Positions 49,247-58,251 are shown, counted from the stretch's first letter. The stretch: 64,000 nucleotides of DNA from Gallionellaceae bacterium (GCA_028714875.1 JAQTLN010000001.1:186001-250000); one strand, 5' to 3'. Translations and numbers: made by a program. Notes: generated from the letters alone by a model not told the origin.

Positions 49247-49525
49247 TTATTTTTTGCCGGCCTCGGGCTTGGCTGTGCCCGCGGTCAATTCACCTTTCAA
49301 CTTCGCCACGCTGGCTTTGCCGAAACCCTTCACATCGGTCAGCGCATCGATATTCTTGAACGGCCCGTTTTTCTGGCGATATTCCATGATCGCCTTGGCC
49401 TTGGCCGGGCCGATCCCCTTCACCGCTTCGAGTTCGGATTGCGTCGCGCTATTGATATCCACCGCCGCCCAGGCTGAAACCGACAGCAACAAGCCGACAA
49501 GCAAGCTCCCGAGAAACTTCTTCAT
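49247..49525 (-). CDS. ComEA-like helix-hairpin-helix DNA-binding protein
   Basis: 92 residues from ATG 49525, with GGAGG upstream. A signal peptide (MKKFLGSLLVGLLLSVSAWA) precedes a single ComEA-type HhH2 domain: VDINSATQSELEAVKGIGPA and AIMEYRQKNGPFKNIDAL, then DVKGFGKASVAKLKG. Periplasmic location and DNA uptake or retention during natural transformation is the known role of such short proteins. No other com gene is adjacent. Confidence 0.92.
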   Translation of the reverse strand: MKKFLGSLLVGLLLSVSAWAAVDINSATQSELEAVKGIGPAKAKAIMEYRQKNGPFKNIDALTDVKGFGKASVAKLKGELTAGTAKPEAGKK

Positions 49526-49763
49526 GATGCCTCCGTTAATGTTTAATACGCCGGGAATGGCGCGGTAGAAATCTACTATGGAGACGCACAAAAAGAAATG
49601 GGGAGGACATAAGTCGCGCCCGCGAGGGGCGTTACCCGCCGCGCACCAACCTGGCGGTCCACGATCCTGGGGAATTGTGGATCTGCGGATGCGGCAATGG
49701 CGGCGACGCAAGGCTGTCGGAGACCTGGAAAAGCGCTTCTTCGCGTCACGACCTCTAAGGCGG

Positions 49764-49827
49764 GAGCCGTATGCGGTAATGCCTCATGTACGGATCTGTG
49801 CGGGGGGCGACAGGTAACTGTCGCCCC
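49764..49827 (+). other. group II intron 3' end (domain V and VI) remnant
   Basis: 49764-49797 is exactly 34 nt, the canonical domain V length, starting GAGCCGT and ending GTACGGATCT with a TAAT-type terminal loop, as in bacterial group II introns. Three bases later 49804-49827 forms a strong hairpin, GGGGCGACAG-GTAA-CTGTCGCCCC, in the position of domain VI. The preceding 200 bases contain an open frame (49578-49817) with no reverse-transcriptase motif. No intact maturase is in the window, so this is a fossil or truncated copy. Confidence 0.65.
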
Positions 49828-49856
49828 TGCCGCAACCGCGGTAGGGGCAGAAAATC

Positions 49857-49877
49857 TTCCCCTTTGGCAAAGGGGGA
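49857..49877 (-). terminator. probable terminator of the chemosensory operon
   Basis: CCCCTTT (49859-49865) pairs with AAAGGGG (49869-49875). On the minus strand the hairpin is followed by AAGATTTTC. It lies 11 bases past the stop of the last operon gene. The T-run is short. Confidence 0.5.
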
Positions 49878-49887
49878 TGCCACTCCC

Positions 49888-50802
49888 TCAGCCGCTGGTT
49901 ACGACCCGGTCGCGCCCGGCCTGTTTGGCGAGATAAAGGCGGCGGTCGGCGAGGTTGAGCAAGTCGGCGGGGGGCAGGGGGGTGTCGTTTTCGAACAGGG
50001 CGACGCCGATGCTGCACGTGATCGCGCCGATGGGCAGGCTGCCCAGGCAGCTCTGGCGGGTCTGACGCACGATGCGTTCGGCCACCTCGTGGCTCAAGGC
50101 CTGGTCGCAGCAGGGCAGCAGAATCAGGAATTCCTCGCCGCCGAAGCGCACCACGATGTCCGATTCGCGCACCCAGGTGGACAGTTGCCGCGCGAGATCC
50201 TGCAATACGCGGTCGCCGACGGGATGGCCGTGGCGGTCGTTGATGGCCTTGAAATGGTCCACATCCAGCATCATGGCGGCGATCGGATAATGGTGCCGCT
50301 GCGCTTGGCGCTGCTGATGGTCCAGCCAGTCCCACATGAAGCGGCGGTTGAACAGGCCGGTCAGCGGGTCGCGGTTGACGTCGTGTTCCAGGCGCTGTGC
50401 CACATCGGTGAGTGCTTCGGTGCGCAGCACGCTGCCGGTCACGTCGATCACGCTGATCAAGGCCAGGCGTTCGCTGTCCCGCTCGTAGGCCTCGATATGC
50501 ACATGCTGGCGCATCAGGCCGAAACCGTGCCGCGCCAAGTGCGGCAAGTCGATGGGAATCAAATAGCGATGCAGGGCCTGCGAGAGAATCTGCGGCCCGC
50601 CGTTGCGCAGAACCTGTTCCACAGCCATGTGGAAGCGTGGATTGCGGAAGCCGGGAAACAGGTCTTCCAGCCGCTGTGAAATGGCGCGGGTGTCGGGAAT
50701 GCCGGTGTGCTCGACCAGCCAGCGGTTCCAGTCGCGAATGCGCATCTGGCCGTCCAGCACCAGAACGCCGATGGGCAGGGGATCGTAGGGTTTGCCGTGC
50801 AT
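49888..50802 (-). CDS. PAS-GGDEF diguanylate cyclase
   Basis: 304 residues from ATG 50802; the longer open frame to 51276 is not protein-like. An N-terminal PAS-like sensor (IGVLVLDGQMRIRDWNRWLV) spans about 1-120. The GGDEF domain starts at DPLTGLFNRRFM and has the active-site RFGGEEFLILLP, so c-di-GMP synthesis is expected. The last Asn/Asp and ADRRLYLAKQAGRD motifs are intact; an RxxD inhibitory site is not evident. It is the final gene of the chemosensory operon and its most likely output, comparable in role to WspR, though it lacks a receiver domain. Confidence 0.92.
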   Translation of the reverse strand: MHGKPYDPLPIGVLVLDGQMRIRDWNRWLVEHTGIPDTRAISQRLEDLFPGFRNPRFHMAVEQVLRNGGPQILSQALHRYLIPIDLPHLARHGFGLMRQHVHIEAYERDSERLALISVIDVTGSVLRTEALTDVAQRLEHDVNRDPLTGLFNRRFMWDWLDHQQRQAQRHHYPIAAMMLDVDHFKAINDRHGHPVGDRVLQDLARQLSTWVRESDIVVRFGGEEFLILLPCCDQALSHEVAERIVRQTRQSCLGSLPIGAITCSIGVALFENDTPLPPADLLNLADRRLYLAKQAGRDRVVTSG

Positions 50803-50813
50803 GGTTGTCGGCG

Positions 50814-51431
50814 TCAATCCGCCGCCAGGATCAGGGCCTGCACCGCGAACATCACCTTTTCCGCCGCCGCCGCCGACAGTAGCAGCACGATCGATCCTTC
50901 CAGATCGCGTCGCGCGGCGGTCAGGCGGGTGTGGATCAGCAGCGCCGGTTGCTCCTCGCGATCCGGCGCCGTGTCGTTGAATAGATCCTGGGCGGTGGCC
51001 TCGGCGAAGCGCGGCATGGAGACGTCGATGCGCAGTTCCAGCATGTCGGCCATGGCGCTGACGCAGGAGGAAATGAGGATGTTGCCGATCTCGGTCATCG
51101 CCTCGTGTTCGAAGGCGCGCAGGTCCAGGGCATGCAGCGGGGCGGCGTGCCCGAGCAGCTCCTGGAACAGGAGATGGCTGCCGCTGGAAGGCAGCAACAG
51201 GGCGATGCGGCCGGTTAATTCGCCGGACATGCGCTGGTAGACACAGGACATTTCGCCGCTCTTGCCGTCGAGACACTTGCCGCTGGCCTCGCTCGCGCTA
51301 CAGAGCTCCACGCGCGGCACCTCGATACGGATCGGTTCGTTCAGCAGGATAGATAGCTGGCGCGCGGCCCGACTGATGCCGATGTTGCCCAACTCGGTGA
51401 GCACGTCGCGTTGCGCGTCCGATAAATGCAT
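50814..51431 (-). CDS. cheC: CheC-type CheY-P phosphatase
   Basis: 205 residues from ATG 51431. Two CheC/FliY-type active-site helices are present: DVLTELGNIGISRAA and HEAMTEIGNILISSCV, each with the Glu-x-x-Asn pair. The family dephosphorylates CheY-like receivers. It lies 11 bases after the Hpt/REC gene, suggesting that protein or CheA's receiver as substrate. CheC is uncommon in Wsp-type operons. Confidence 0.9.
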   Translation of the reverse strand: MHLSDAQRDVLTELGNIGISRAARQLSILLNEPIRIEVPRVELCSASEASGKCLDGKSGEMSCVYQRMSGELTGRIALLLPSSGSHLLFQELLGHAAPLHALDLRAFEHEAMTEIGNILISSCVSAMADMLELRIDVSMPRFAEATAQDLFNDTAPDREEQPALLIHTRLTAARRDLEGSIVLLLSAAAAEKVMFAVQALILAAD

Positions 51432-51442
51432 CGTTCTCTGCC

Positions 51443-52252
51443 CTACGTGGCGGTCCGCAGCACGGTGGCTATCTTGTCGCGGCTCACCGGCTTTTCCAGC
51501 ACCCCGGCGAAGCCCGCCGCGCGCGCCTCGTCGAGAATCGCCTGCTGCACATTGGCGGTGAGCAGGATGCAACACGGGTCGAGGCCGACCGCGCGCAGCT
51601 TGCGGGCGATCTCCACGCCATTGCAGTCGGGCATGTTGTAGTCGAGGAAAACCACATCCGGCCGGACTTCCCGCGCCACCCGCAACGCGCTTTCGGCATC
51701 CTCAGCCTCGTGCACGACGTGCCCGCTGTCCGCCGGCATATGGATGCGGAACAGCAGGCGCGAGGTGGAGGAATCATCCACCACCAGCAGGACCAGCGGC
51801 CGTTCGCCGAGCGCGCAGGGAGAGAGCTCGTCCAGGCTGGCGCGCTGCATCAGGGTCTGCATGCTGTTGAGCATCTCGCGCATCGGCATCTCCGGTTGGT
51901 CTCCGGCGAGGAGTTCGATCAACGGTGTCTTGCGGCACTGCTCCACCAGCGCGGTGACCGCCTGGGTGAGCAGCGCGTGGGTTTCCTCGTGCTGGCCGCC
52001 GCGCTTCAGGTGGCGCAGCAGCCGCGCGTAGCCCGCCACCACCCGGCTATAGTGTTCCAGCCAGGGCAGATCTACCGCGCGCGCGCCGCCGTGCAGGCTG
52101 TCGAATTCCTGATGCACCTGATCGTAGTCGCAGCCTTCCGGCCCCTGTTCCAGGCTGGCGAGCGCCCGCGCCAGGCGTTCTCGCGTCTCCTTGCAGAAGA
52201 CGTCCAGGAGCGCTTCACGCGACAGCGGGGGGTCTTGGGGTTGCGGCATCAT
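51443..52252 (-). CDS. Hpt-like/receiver response regulator
   Basis: 269 residues from ATG 52252, one base overlapping the cheB stop (TGATG) with AGGAG upstream. The N-terminal 135 residues are helical (LARALASLEQGPEGCDYDQV, FDSLHGGARAVDLPWLEHYS) and resemble an Hpt fold; the expected phosphate-accepting His would be in DSLHGGARAV. The C-terminal receiver has VVDDSSTSRLLF, Asp in VVFLDYNMPD and Lys in LEKPVSRDK. It may act as a phosphate sink or connector between CheA and the GGDEF and HD-GYP outputs. Confidence 0.85.
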   Translation of the reverse strand: MMPQPQDPPLSREALLDVFCKETRERLARALASLEQGPEGCDYDQVHQEFDSLHGGARAVDLPWLEHYSRVVAGYARLLRHLKRGGQHEETHALLTQAVTALVEQCRKTPLIELLAGDQPEMPMREMLNSMQTLMQRASLDELSPCALGERPLVLLVVDDSSTSRLLFRIHMPADSGHVVHEAEDAESALRVAREVRPDVVFLDYNMPDCNGVEIARKLRAVGLDPCCILLTANVQQAILDEARAAGFAGVLEKPVSRDKIATVLRTAT

Positions 52253-53295
52253 CAACTCCTTGCCAGTTCGATGAGATGGGTGGGAATACGCGCCAAAGGT
52301 ACCACCTGATCCACGCAGCCGGCGGCGCGCGCCGCGCCGGGCATGCCGTAGACCACGGAACTTTCCTCGTCCTGCGCGAAGACATGGCCGCCGGCCCGAT
52401 GCAGGGCGACCAGGCCGTCGCTGCCGTCCGAGCCCATGCCGGTGAAGATGCCGCCGATCGCGGTCGCGCCACAGCAGCGCGCCAGGGAATGGAATAGGGC
52501 GGTGGCGGAGGGCCGGAAACGTTCGACCGCCGGCTCCGAGGACAAGCGCGTATGCAGGCGGCCATCGTGGCGCGAGACTTCCAGATGGTGGGCATCCGGC
52601 GCGATATACACGGTGCCCGCCCGCAAGGGTTGGTTCGGCTTGGCCAGACACACCTCCAGCAGGGTTTGGCCGCGCAGCCAGTTCACCAGGCCGCCGACGA
52701 AACCGGGCGAGATGTGCTGCACCACCAGGAGCGGCAGCGGATAGCCGACGGGCATTCCCGCCAGCAGGGTGGAGAGCGCCTGTGGTCCGCCGGTGGACAG
52801 CGCCAATCCGACCACCTCATGGCGGGCGCCGGCGCGGCGTGGCGTCGGTGCCTGGAAGATCGCCGCGCTCGGCCGCGGAGGGCGCCGGCGCACCACTTTC
52901 ACCTCGGCCATCGCCCGCACCGTCTCCACCAGTTCGCGCCGTATCCGTTCGAAATCGGGGTGGCTCAGGCCGCGCGGCTTCTCGATCACCGCCAGCGCGC
53001 CTTCCTCGATGGCGCGGAAAGTGATGCGCAATTCCTCGTCGTCCACGCTGGAACTGATCACCACGATGGGCAGCGGCTGCGTCGCCATGATCATGCGCGT
53101 GGCTTCGAAGCCATCCATCACTGGCATGCGGATATCCATGGTCACCAGGTCCGGCTTCAACTCATGCGCCAGGGTCACCGCCTCGCGGCCATCGCGCGCG
53201 CGCCCGACCACCCGCATGTCCGGCTCGGCCTGGAAGATTCCCTTGAGCAGGGCGGCGACGACGTCGGAATCTTCGGTAATGAGGATGTTGATCAT
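52252..53295 (-). CDS. cheB: CheB-type methylesterase response regulator
   Basis: 347 residues. Receiver (NILITEDSDVVAALLKGIF; Asp in DLVTMDIRMPVMDG) about 1-120, linker to 165, then CheB methylesterase with the catalytic triad Ser in ALSTGGPQAL, His in VVQHISPGF and Asp in TGMGSDGSDGL. It demethylates MCP glutamates and so resets receptors, opposing the CheR encoded upstream. Its start overlaps the four-helix-bundle gene by 4 bases. Confidence 0.95.
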   Translation of the reverse strand: MINILITEDSDVVAALLKGIFQAEPDMRVVGRARDGREAVTLAHELKPDLVTMDIRMPVMDGFEATRMIMATQPLPIVVISSSVDDEELRITFRAIEEGALAVIEKPRGLSHPDFERIRRELVETVRAMAEVKVVRRRPPRPSAAIFQAPTPRRAGARHEVVGLALSTGGPQALSTLLAGMPVGYPLPLLVVQHISPGFVGGLVNWLRGQTLLEVCLAKPNQPLRAGTVYIAPDAHHLEVSRHDGRLHTRLSSEPAVERFRPSATALFHSLARCCGATAIGGIFTGMGSDGSDGLVALHRAGGHVFAQDEESSVVYGMPGAARAAGCVDQVVPLARIPTHLIELARS

Positions 53296-53684
53296 GCTGG
53301 CGATTTCGGATTTCGGATTTCGGATTTCGGATTTGCCTTTGATCGTGTGCTGCGGATGGTGGCGATGATGATCGCCAGCAGTTCATTGGCCTCCGCTTTC
53401 AAGGGGGCGATGGTGGCCAGAGGCAGGAGATTTGCCTCTTCCATCAACTCGAGCCAGTAAATACATTCATCCGCCTCTTCTTCCACGATACCCAGTTTGG
53501 CAAGGAACTCCGCCCGCGACCTGGCCCGGCAAGCCGCACGGTAATTCGCTCCCACCGCTGTCCCCGCCCGCATCACCTGACGCCCAATTACCGTGGAAGA
53601 CATGGATTTCGGCATCCCCTCCACCAACCGAATCACCGCCAAGGCAAACCGGCGTGTACGCAACTTCAACGTCTCTTTATCCAT
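53292..53684 (-). CDS. S23/IVS-type four-helix-bundle protein inside the chemosensory operon
   Basis: 130 residues. RRFALAVIRLVEGMPKS, VIGRQVMRAGTAVGANYR and LGIVEEEADECIYWLELMEE match the 23S rRNA intervening-sequence four-helix-bundle family (S23/TIGR02436), whose fold is shared with the Avd accessory protein of diversity-generating retroelements. The last 14 residues (ANPKSEIRNPKSPA) are encoded by the heptamer array at 53303-53334, and an oppositely oriented array lies 13 bases before its start. It interrupts the usual cheA-cheB junction and is coupled to cheB by a 4-base overlap. It is probably a late arrival with the repeats; a role in chemosensing is not expected from the family. Confidence 0.88.
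   Translation of the reverse strand: MDKETLKLRTRRFALAVIRLVEGMPKSMSSTVIGRQVMRAGTAVGANYRAACRARSRAEFLAKLGIVEEEADECIYWLELMEEANLLPLATIAPLKAEANELLAIIIATIRSTRSKANPKSEIRNPKSPA
53303..53334 (+). repeat. ATTTCGG heptamer array (site B, left of S23 gene)
   Basis: Four uninterrupted ATTTCGG units plus ATTT. It lies inside the 3' end of the four-helix-bundle gene. Oriented opposite to the array at 53697, so the two form inverted terminal arrays around the gene. Confidence 0.95.
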
Positions 53685-53696
53685 TCACCCTCCACT

Positions 53697-53746
53697 CCGA
53701 AATCCGAAATCCGAAATCCGAAATCCGAAATCCGAAATCCGAAATC
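53697..53746 (+). repeat. CCGAAAT heptamer array (site C, right of S23 gene)
   Basis: Seven CCGAAAT units end in C at 53746; the last bases also form part of the cheA stop codon (53745-53747). Inverted relative to site B. Confidence 0.95.
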
Positions 53747-55967
53747 ATAAGAGTTGCTCCACCACTTCCAGCAGTTCCCGTGTTTCGAAGCTGCTTTTCA
53801 CGACATAGGCGTCGGCGCGGACTTCCAGGCCGCGGCGACGGTGTTCCTCGCTGCCCAGCGAGGTGACGATGACGACCGGGAGATCGGCCAGGCGGGCGTC
53901 GCCGCGAATGCGGCGGGTGAGCTCGAAGCCATCCAGTTCGGGCATTTCCACATCCGTGATGAGTAGATCGAAGCTGCCGTTGTGCAGCGCTTCCCAGGCT
54001 TGCTCACCGTCGGCGGCGACTTGTACGCGGTAGCCGGCGTTTTCCAGGATGCTCTGTTCCAGAGTGCGGGTGGTGATGGAGTCGTCGGCGACCAGGATGC
54101 GCGGCGCCGGACGTGCTTCGGCATGAGTATGTGATACCACGCGGCCGCTGGCGCCCAGGGCGCTGGCGAGCAGGTCGGCCACCGCCAGCACCAGCAGGAT
54201 GTCGCCGTCGCGCCCGAGGGTGCCGCCGGCGATGTGGCGCACCGCGACCAGGGGCGGCGCCAGCGGTTTGACCACCATTTCGCGCTCGCCCAGGACGTGG
54301 TCGACGCGCAGCGCCACGCGCTGCCAGCCGCGCTGGATCACCACCACGCTGATGAGTTCGGCATAGTCGTCCAACGTGCCGCGTTGCCCGAGCAGGCTGG
54401 CCAGATCGCGCAGCGGCACCGGCGTGTCGTCCACCGTCACCGCCTGGCTGCCCGCTACCTCCAGAATCTGCGCCGGCGTCAGTTCCAGAATGCGTTGCAC
54501 ATACAGGCTGGGCAGGGCGAATACCTGGCCGGCCGCGCGCACCAGCAGGCCGTGGTCGCTGGCCAGGGTGAGCGGCAGGCAGAGGCGGAAGCGGGTGCCG
54601 CCGTTCAGTTCGGTATCCACCGCGATGCGACCGCCCAGGGCTTGCAGGTTCACCTGCACCACGTCCAGCCCGACGCCGCGCCCGGAGATCTCACTGACCT
54701 GGTCGCGGGTGCTGAAGCCGGGGCGGAACAGATAGTCGAGCAGGGCGCGCGAGGATAGGGCGGAGATTTCTTCCTCGCTGGCCAGGCCAAGCTCGCGAAT
54801 GCGGCCGCGCACCCGGGTGCTATCGACACCGGCGCCGTCGTCGGACACCGTGATCACCACCGACTGTCCTTCCCGCTCCAGACGCAGGGTGATCAGGCCG
54901 GTCTCCGCCTTGCCCATGAGGCGGCGCTGCGTCGGCGCCTCGATGCCATGGTCCACGGCATTGCGCAGCAGGTGGATGAGGGGGTCGCGCAAGGCATCCA
55001 GGATGGCGCGATCCATTTCCAGGCGTTCGCCCTCCAGCACCAGTTCCACACGCTTGCCCAGGTCGCGCGCCAGTTCTCGCACGGTCAGAACGAAGGGTTT
55101 GAGCACGCTCTCCGCCGGCACCATGCGCAGGTCGCGCACGTCCTCGCGCAGGCCGCTGGCCAGAGGGCGCAACTGCGCCACGGTGGCGCGCAGGCCGCGC
55201 TGCATGGAATCCGCCAGTCGCTCGATTTCCAGGATCAGATCGCTGGCCTCGACTAGCAGGTGGCGGTCCAGGGAAATATCGGATTTCGGATTTTGGCGAT
55301 TTCGGATTTCGGATTGCGGATTGCGGATGTGCTCTTGCGAGTTCAGTTGTTCCCAAAGCTGTTTCAGGCGTTGCGCCAGATCATGCTGGTGGCGGCTCGC
55401 CTGGTAATGGTCGTCGACGCGGATGTTGCTGGCCTGCAACTCTTCCGCCAGATCGGCGATGCGATCCAGACGCGCCACCGGCAGACGGATGGTGTCCGAC
55501 AGCGGCCGCGCCGACGTAGCCGCCGGGGTGGCCGCGCTCGCGGGGGGAGGCGCGGCGCCGGCGGCCACCGCGCGCACGCGTTGCAGGAGATCGGCGCTGG
55601 CCTGGCCGACGGGGGTGTCCGTCGCATCCGCCTCGGCCAGACCGCGCATCCCTTCCACCGCGGAGAGGCACAGCTCCACCAAACCCGGCTGGCTTGCCAC
55701 GGTCTCGCGCTTGAGCGCGGAGAACAGGTCTTCCAGGGCATGCGCCAGTTCCGCCACCCGTTCCAAGCCGACGCCGCGCGCCGCGCCCTTGATGTTGTGG
55801 GCGGCGCGAAAAATCGCGTCGAGGAGCTTCGCGCGCGCCTCGCCCGTGGCCCCCTGTTCCAGCGCCAGCAAACCATCGACGATGGCCTGCAGGCGTTCTT
55901 CGAGTTGGGCGCTGAAGGTTTGCAGCAGTTGCCGCATCAGGCGCGGGTCGATGTCGGAGCGGGGCAT
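53745..55967 (-). CDS. cheA: CheA histidine kinase with fused C-terminal receiver (WspE-like)
   Basis: 740 residues. Hpt domain with phospho-His 57 in IFRAAHNIKGAARGVG; dimerisation and HATPase (HLLRNAVDHGIEAP, VSDDGAGVD, SGRGVGLDVV); CheW-like domain (about 475-600); C-terminal receiver (ILVADDSITTRTLEQSILEN; Asp in LLITDVEMPELDG). No separate P2 domain is evident. At about residue 215-232 a short stretch IRNPQSEIRNRQNPKSD is encoded by a heptamer array in frame, inserted just before the dimerisation region. CheA is the core kinase of this pathway. Downstream it is followed by the four-helix-bundle gene rather than directly by cheB. Confidence 0.95.
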   Translation of the reverse strand: MPRSDIDPRLMRQLLQTFSAQLEERLQAIVDGLLALEQGATGEARAKLLDAIFRAAHNIKGAARGVGLERVAELAHALEDLFSALKRETVASQPGLVELCLSAVEGMRGLAEADATDTPVGQASADLLQRVRAVAAGAAPPPASAATPAATSARPLSDTIRLPVARLDRIADLAEELQASNIRVDDHYQASRHQHDLAQRLKQLWEQLNSQEHIRNPQSEIRNRQNPKSDISLDRHLLVEASDLILEIERLADSMQRGLRATVAQLRPLASGLREDVRDLRMVPAESVLKPFVLTVRELARDLGKRVELVLEGERLEMDRAILDALRDPLIHLLRNAVDHGIEAPTQRRLMGKAETGLITLRLEREGQSVVITVSDDGAGVDSTRVRGRIRELGLASEEEISALSSRALLDYLFRPGFSTRDQVSEISGRGVGLDVVQVNLQALGGRIAVDTELNGGTRFRLCLPLTLASDHGLLVRAAGQVFALPSLYVQRILELTPAQILEVAGSQAVTVDDTPVPLRDLASLLGQRGTLDDYAELISVVVIQRGWQRVALRVDHVLGEREMVVKPLAPPLVAVRHIAGGTLGRDGDILLVLAVADLLASALGASGRVVSHTHAEARPAPRILVADDSITTRTLEQSILENAGYRVQVAADGEQAWEALHNGSFDLLITDVEMPELDGFELTRRIRGDARLADLPVVIVTSLGSEEHRRRGLEVRADAYVVKSSFETRELLEVVEQLL
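55275..55328 (+). repeat. heptamer array inside cheA (site D)
   Basis: Degenerate ATTTCGG/ATTGCGG units lie wholly inside the cheA frame. Three heptamers equal seven codons, so the array stays open and encodes IRNPxSE-type repeats on the minus strand. It adds roughly 18 residues between Hpt linker and dimerisation domain. Confidence 0.85.
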
Positions 55968-55970
55968 TAG

Positions 55971-56067
55971 ATTTCGGATTTCGGATTGCGGATTTCGGAT
56001 GTGGGGTGCGCGCTTGCGCGCGCCCTGCGGGTTTCAAATCCGAAATCCGAAATCCGAAATCCGAAAT
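55971..56067 (+). repeat. heptamer-array hairpin element (site E)
   Basis: ATTTCGG-type arm (55971-56000), centre with GCGCGCTTGCGCGCGC, CCGAAAT arm (about 56036-56067). Same architecture as sites A and F. It separates the NIT-domain MCP gene from cheA on the same strand, where a strong hairpin could lower cheA expression. Confidence 0.9.
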
Positions 56068-56085
56068 TGAGCAAATCCGACATCG

Positions 56086-58251
56086 CTAGACCTTGTACAA
56101 GCTCGCCACGGCCGACAGCCGCTGCGCGAGGTGGGAGAGTTCGTCGGTGGCGGCGCGGGTCTGTTCGCTCGCGGCGACGAAGCGGGTGGTGACGGCGTGT
56201 ATGTCGCCCATGGCGGTGGCGATCTGTTCGATGCCGGCACTTTCCTGGCGCACGGCGGCGACGATCTGGCGGCTGCCCAGGCTGGTGTCGCGCACCACGC
56301 TTTCCAGGCCGCGGATCGCCTCACCCGCGCGCTGTACCAGAGCGAGGCCATGCACCACACCCTTGGCGCCGTCCTCGGTGGCCATGACCGCGCGGTCGGT
56401 GGCATGGCGGATTTCTTCCAGGATGTGCTGCACCTGTTCGGTGGAGGCCTGCGATTGTTCCGCGAGCTGTTTTACCTCGGAGGCAACCACCGCGAAGCCC
56501 TGGCCGGCCTCGCCGGCGCGGGTCGCCTCGATCGCCGCGTTGAGCGAGAGCAGGCGTAGTTGCCGGGCGATGCCGCCCACCACCGAGGTGATCTCGCCGA
56601 TGCGCTGGGTCTGTTCGTTGAGGGACAGGATGGTGCGGGCGATGGCGTCCACCTTGAGGTTGACATCGGTGATGCCGACGATGCTTTCCTCCACCACCAA
56701 GCGCCCATGCTCACCTTCGCTGCGCGCCCGCTCCGCCATTTCACCGAGACGTTGCGCCTTCTCCAGCGTTTGCCCGGAGGTGGCGCGGATCTGTTCCAGG
56801 CTGGTCATGGTCTGGCTGACCGAGGCGGCTTGTTCGCTGGCGCCCGAGGATTGCTCTGTCACCGCGCTCTGCATCTGTCTGACCGTCACCAGCAGGCTGG
56901 AGCCGGTCTCGCGCACCCTGCCGGCGAGGCCGGCGAGGCCGGCGGCCATATGGTTGAGGCTGCCGGCGAGGTGGCCCAGGGTGTCGTCGCCTTCCGCCAG
57001 TCGCCCGGCCAGGTCGCCGGCGGCGACACGTTGAGCGAAATGCTGGATTTCCAGGCTGTGCCGTTCCAGTTCCGCGCTCGTTTCTCGTTCGCGCTTCAGT
57101 TGCCGCGCCTGATCGGAAACCATGTGGGCGAGCTGGCCACGCAGGGTTTCCAGGCCGCTGGCCAGTTCGCCCAGTTCATCGCGGTTTTTCGGGGGCAGGG
57201 AGACATTAAAGTTGCCCCCGGCGATGCCATGCATGGCGGTGAGCAGCCAGCGCGAGTTGCCGCTGACGTTGCGCGCCACCCGCACGATCAGCCACAGGCT
57301 GAGCGGAAGCGGCAGCAGCGCGAGCAGCACGATCATGAGCAGGCGCTGGCGGCTGCCGGCTTCCAGTTCGCGGGTCATGTCCGCGAGATAGCGCGCATAG
57401 GCGGTTTCCACGTCGTGCAGGCGCTCCATGCGGCAACTGGTGCCGTCGAACCAAACTTCCTGGCTCGGCCGCGACCCGGCCCGGCTGTCGCGCAGGCCGG
57501 CGCGCAACACGGACAGATCGCGCACGCAGTCGGCCTGTTTGGTGTCGCGCCAGGCGAGGCGCAGGGGTTCCGGCGCCTGCGCCTGGAACTGGTCGAGCAG
57601 CAGCGACTGGTTGGCGGCCAGCTCGATCAGGCGGCGCTCCCGGTTCGGATCGGTGTCCCCCGCCAACCAGCGGCTACCTTCGGCGCGTTCCTGGCCGGCG
57701 GTTTCCTTGGCCTGGATCAGCCAGCGGTAGGCGGTGAACTGGCGCGAGACTTCGACATCGGTCGAGTAGGCGGCGAGGCCCTCCAGGGTGCCCAGCAGGG
57801 CGCGGATCGCCAGAGTGTAGGTTTCCACTGCGCGCGTGACGGGCAGTGCGCGCTGATCGACCTCGCCGCGTAGGCGGGTGAGTTCGCCGCGCCGTACCCT
57901 GAGTTGGTCGGCCGGTAGTCCCAGATCGTGTTTCGCGACGGGCACCTTGAGCGATTCCAGCGCCTGCCAGGCTTGATCGGTCGCCGCGCGCTGGCGCCCC
58001 AGTTCCGCTTCGAAGCGGCCGCCCTGGTTGGATAGGAGCAGGCTGGTGCGGCCGCGTTCCGCTTGCAGTTCATGCACCAGATCGCCGATCGCGATGGACA
58101 GGGTGCCGGCACGCGCCAGCTCCGCCATCCCAGCCTGCTGCCGCGCCTCCTGCCAGAGTGCGTGCCCGGCGAACAGGGCGAGGGCGAGCAGGGGCAGGAC
58201 CAGTACGGCGACCAGCTTGCCGCGCATGGTAAGGTTTTCCACGTGGATCAT
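56086..58251 (-). CDS. methyl-accepting chemotaxis protein with NIT (nitrate/nitrite sensing) domain
   Basis: 721 residues from ATG 58251, which has GAGGAGA upstream; the frame is open to 58284. A first membrane span ([20 protein letters not shown]) precedes a periplasmic NIT domain whose signature [18 protein letters not shown] and [10 protein letters not shown] is clear; a second span is [20 protein letters not shown] near 325. HAMP regions follow (about 345-460), then the signalling domain with hairpin-tip [35 protein letters not shown] domains sense nitrate or nitrite in characterised proteins; the ligand here is inferred. No C-terminal CheR-tether pentapeptide is seen. Confidence 0.92.
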   Translation of the reverse strand: MIHVENLTMRGKLVAVLVLPLLALALFAGHALWQEARQQAGMAELARAGTLSIAIGDLVHELQAERGRTSLLLSNQGGRFEAELGRQRAATDQAWQALESLKVPVAKHDLGLPADQLRVRRGELTRLRGEVDQRALPVTRAVETYTLAIRALLGTLEGLAAYSTDVEVSRQFTAYRWLIQAKETAGQERAEGSRWLAGDTDPNRERRLIELAANQSLLLDQFQAQAPEPLRLAWRDTKQADCVRDLSVLRAGLRDSRAGSRPSQEVWFDGTSCRMERLHDVETAYARYLADMTRELEAGSRQRLLMIVLLALLPLPLSLWLIVRVARNVSGNSRWLLTAMHGIAGGNFNVSLPPKNRDELGELASGLETLRGQLAHMVSDQARQLKRERETSAELERHSLEIQHFAQRVAAGDLAGRLAEGDDTLGHLAGSLNHMAAGLAGLAGRVRETGSSLLVTVRQMQSAVTEQSSGASEQAASVSQTMTSLEQIRATSGQTLEKAQRLGEMAERARSEGEHGRLVVEESIVGITDVNLKVDAIARTILSLNEQTQRIGEITSVVGGIARQLRLLSLNAAIEATRAGEAGQGFAVVASEVKQLAEQSQASTEQVQHILEEIRHATDRAVMATEDGAKGVVHGLALVQRAGEAIRGLESVVRDTSLGSRQIVAAVRQESAGIEQIATAMGDIHAVTTRFVAASEQTRAATDELSHLAQRLSAVASLYKV

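Noticed and set aside
49578-49817. 79-codon protein gene
   Set aside because: The frame runs straight through the intron domain V and VI hairpins and has no recognisable domain; better explained as intron RNA.
53292-53684. Diversity-generating retroelement accessory protein (Avd)
   Set aside because: The fold family is shared, but no reverse transcriptase, template repeat or variable repeat is visible; S23-type is the simpler call.
53697-53746. CRISPR array
   Set aside because: Heptamer units are directly adjacent with no spacers and no cas genes are present; these are tandem short repeats.
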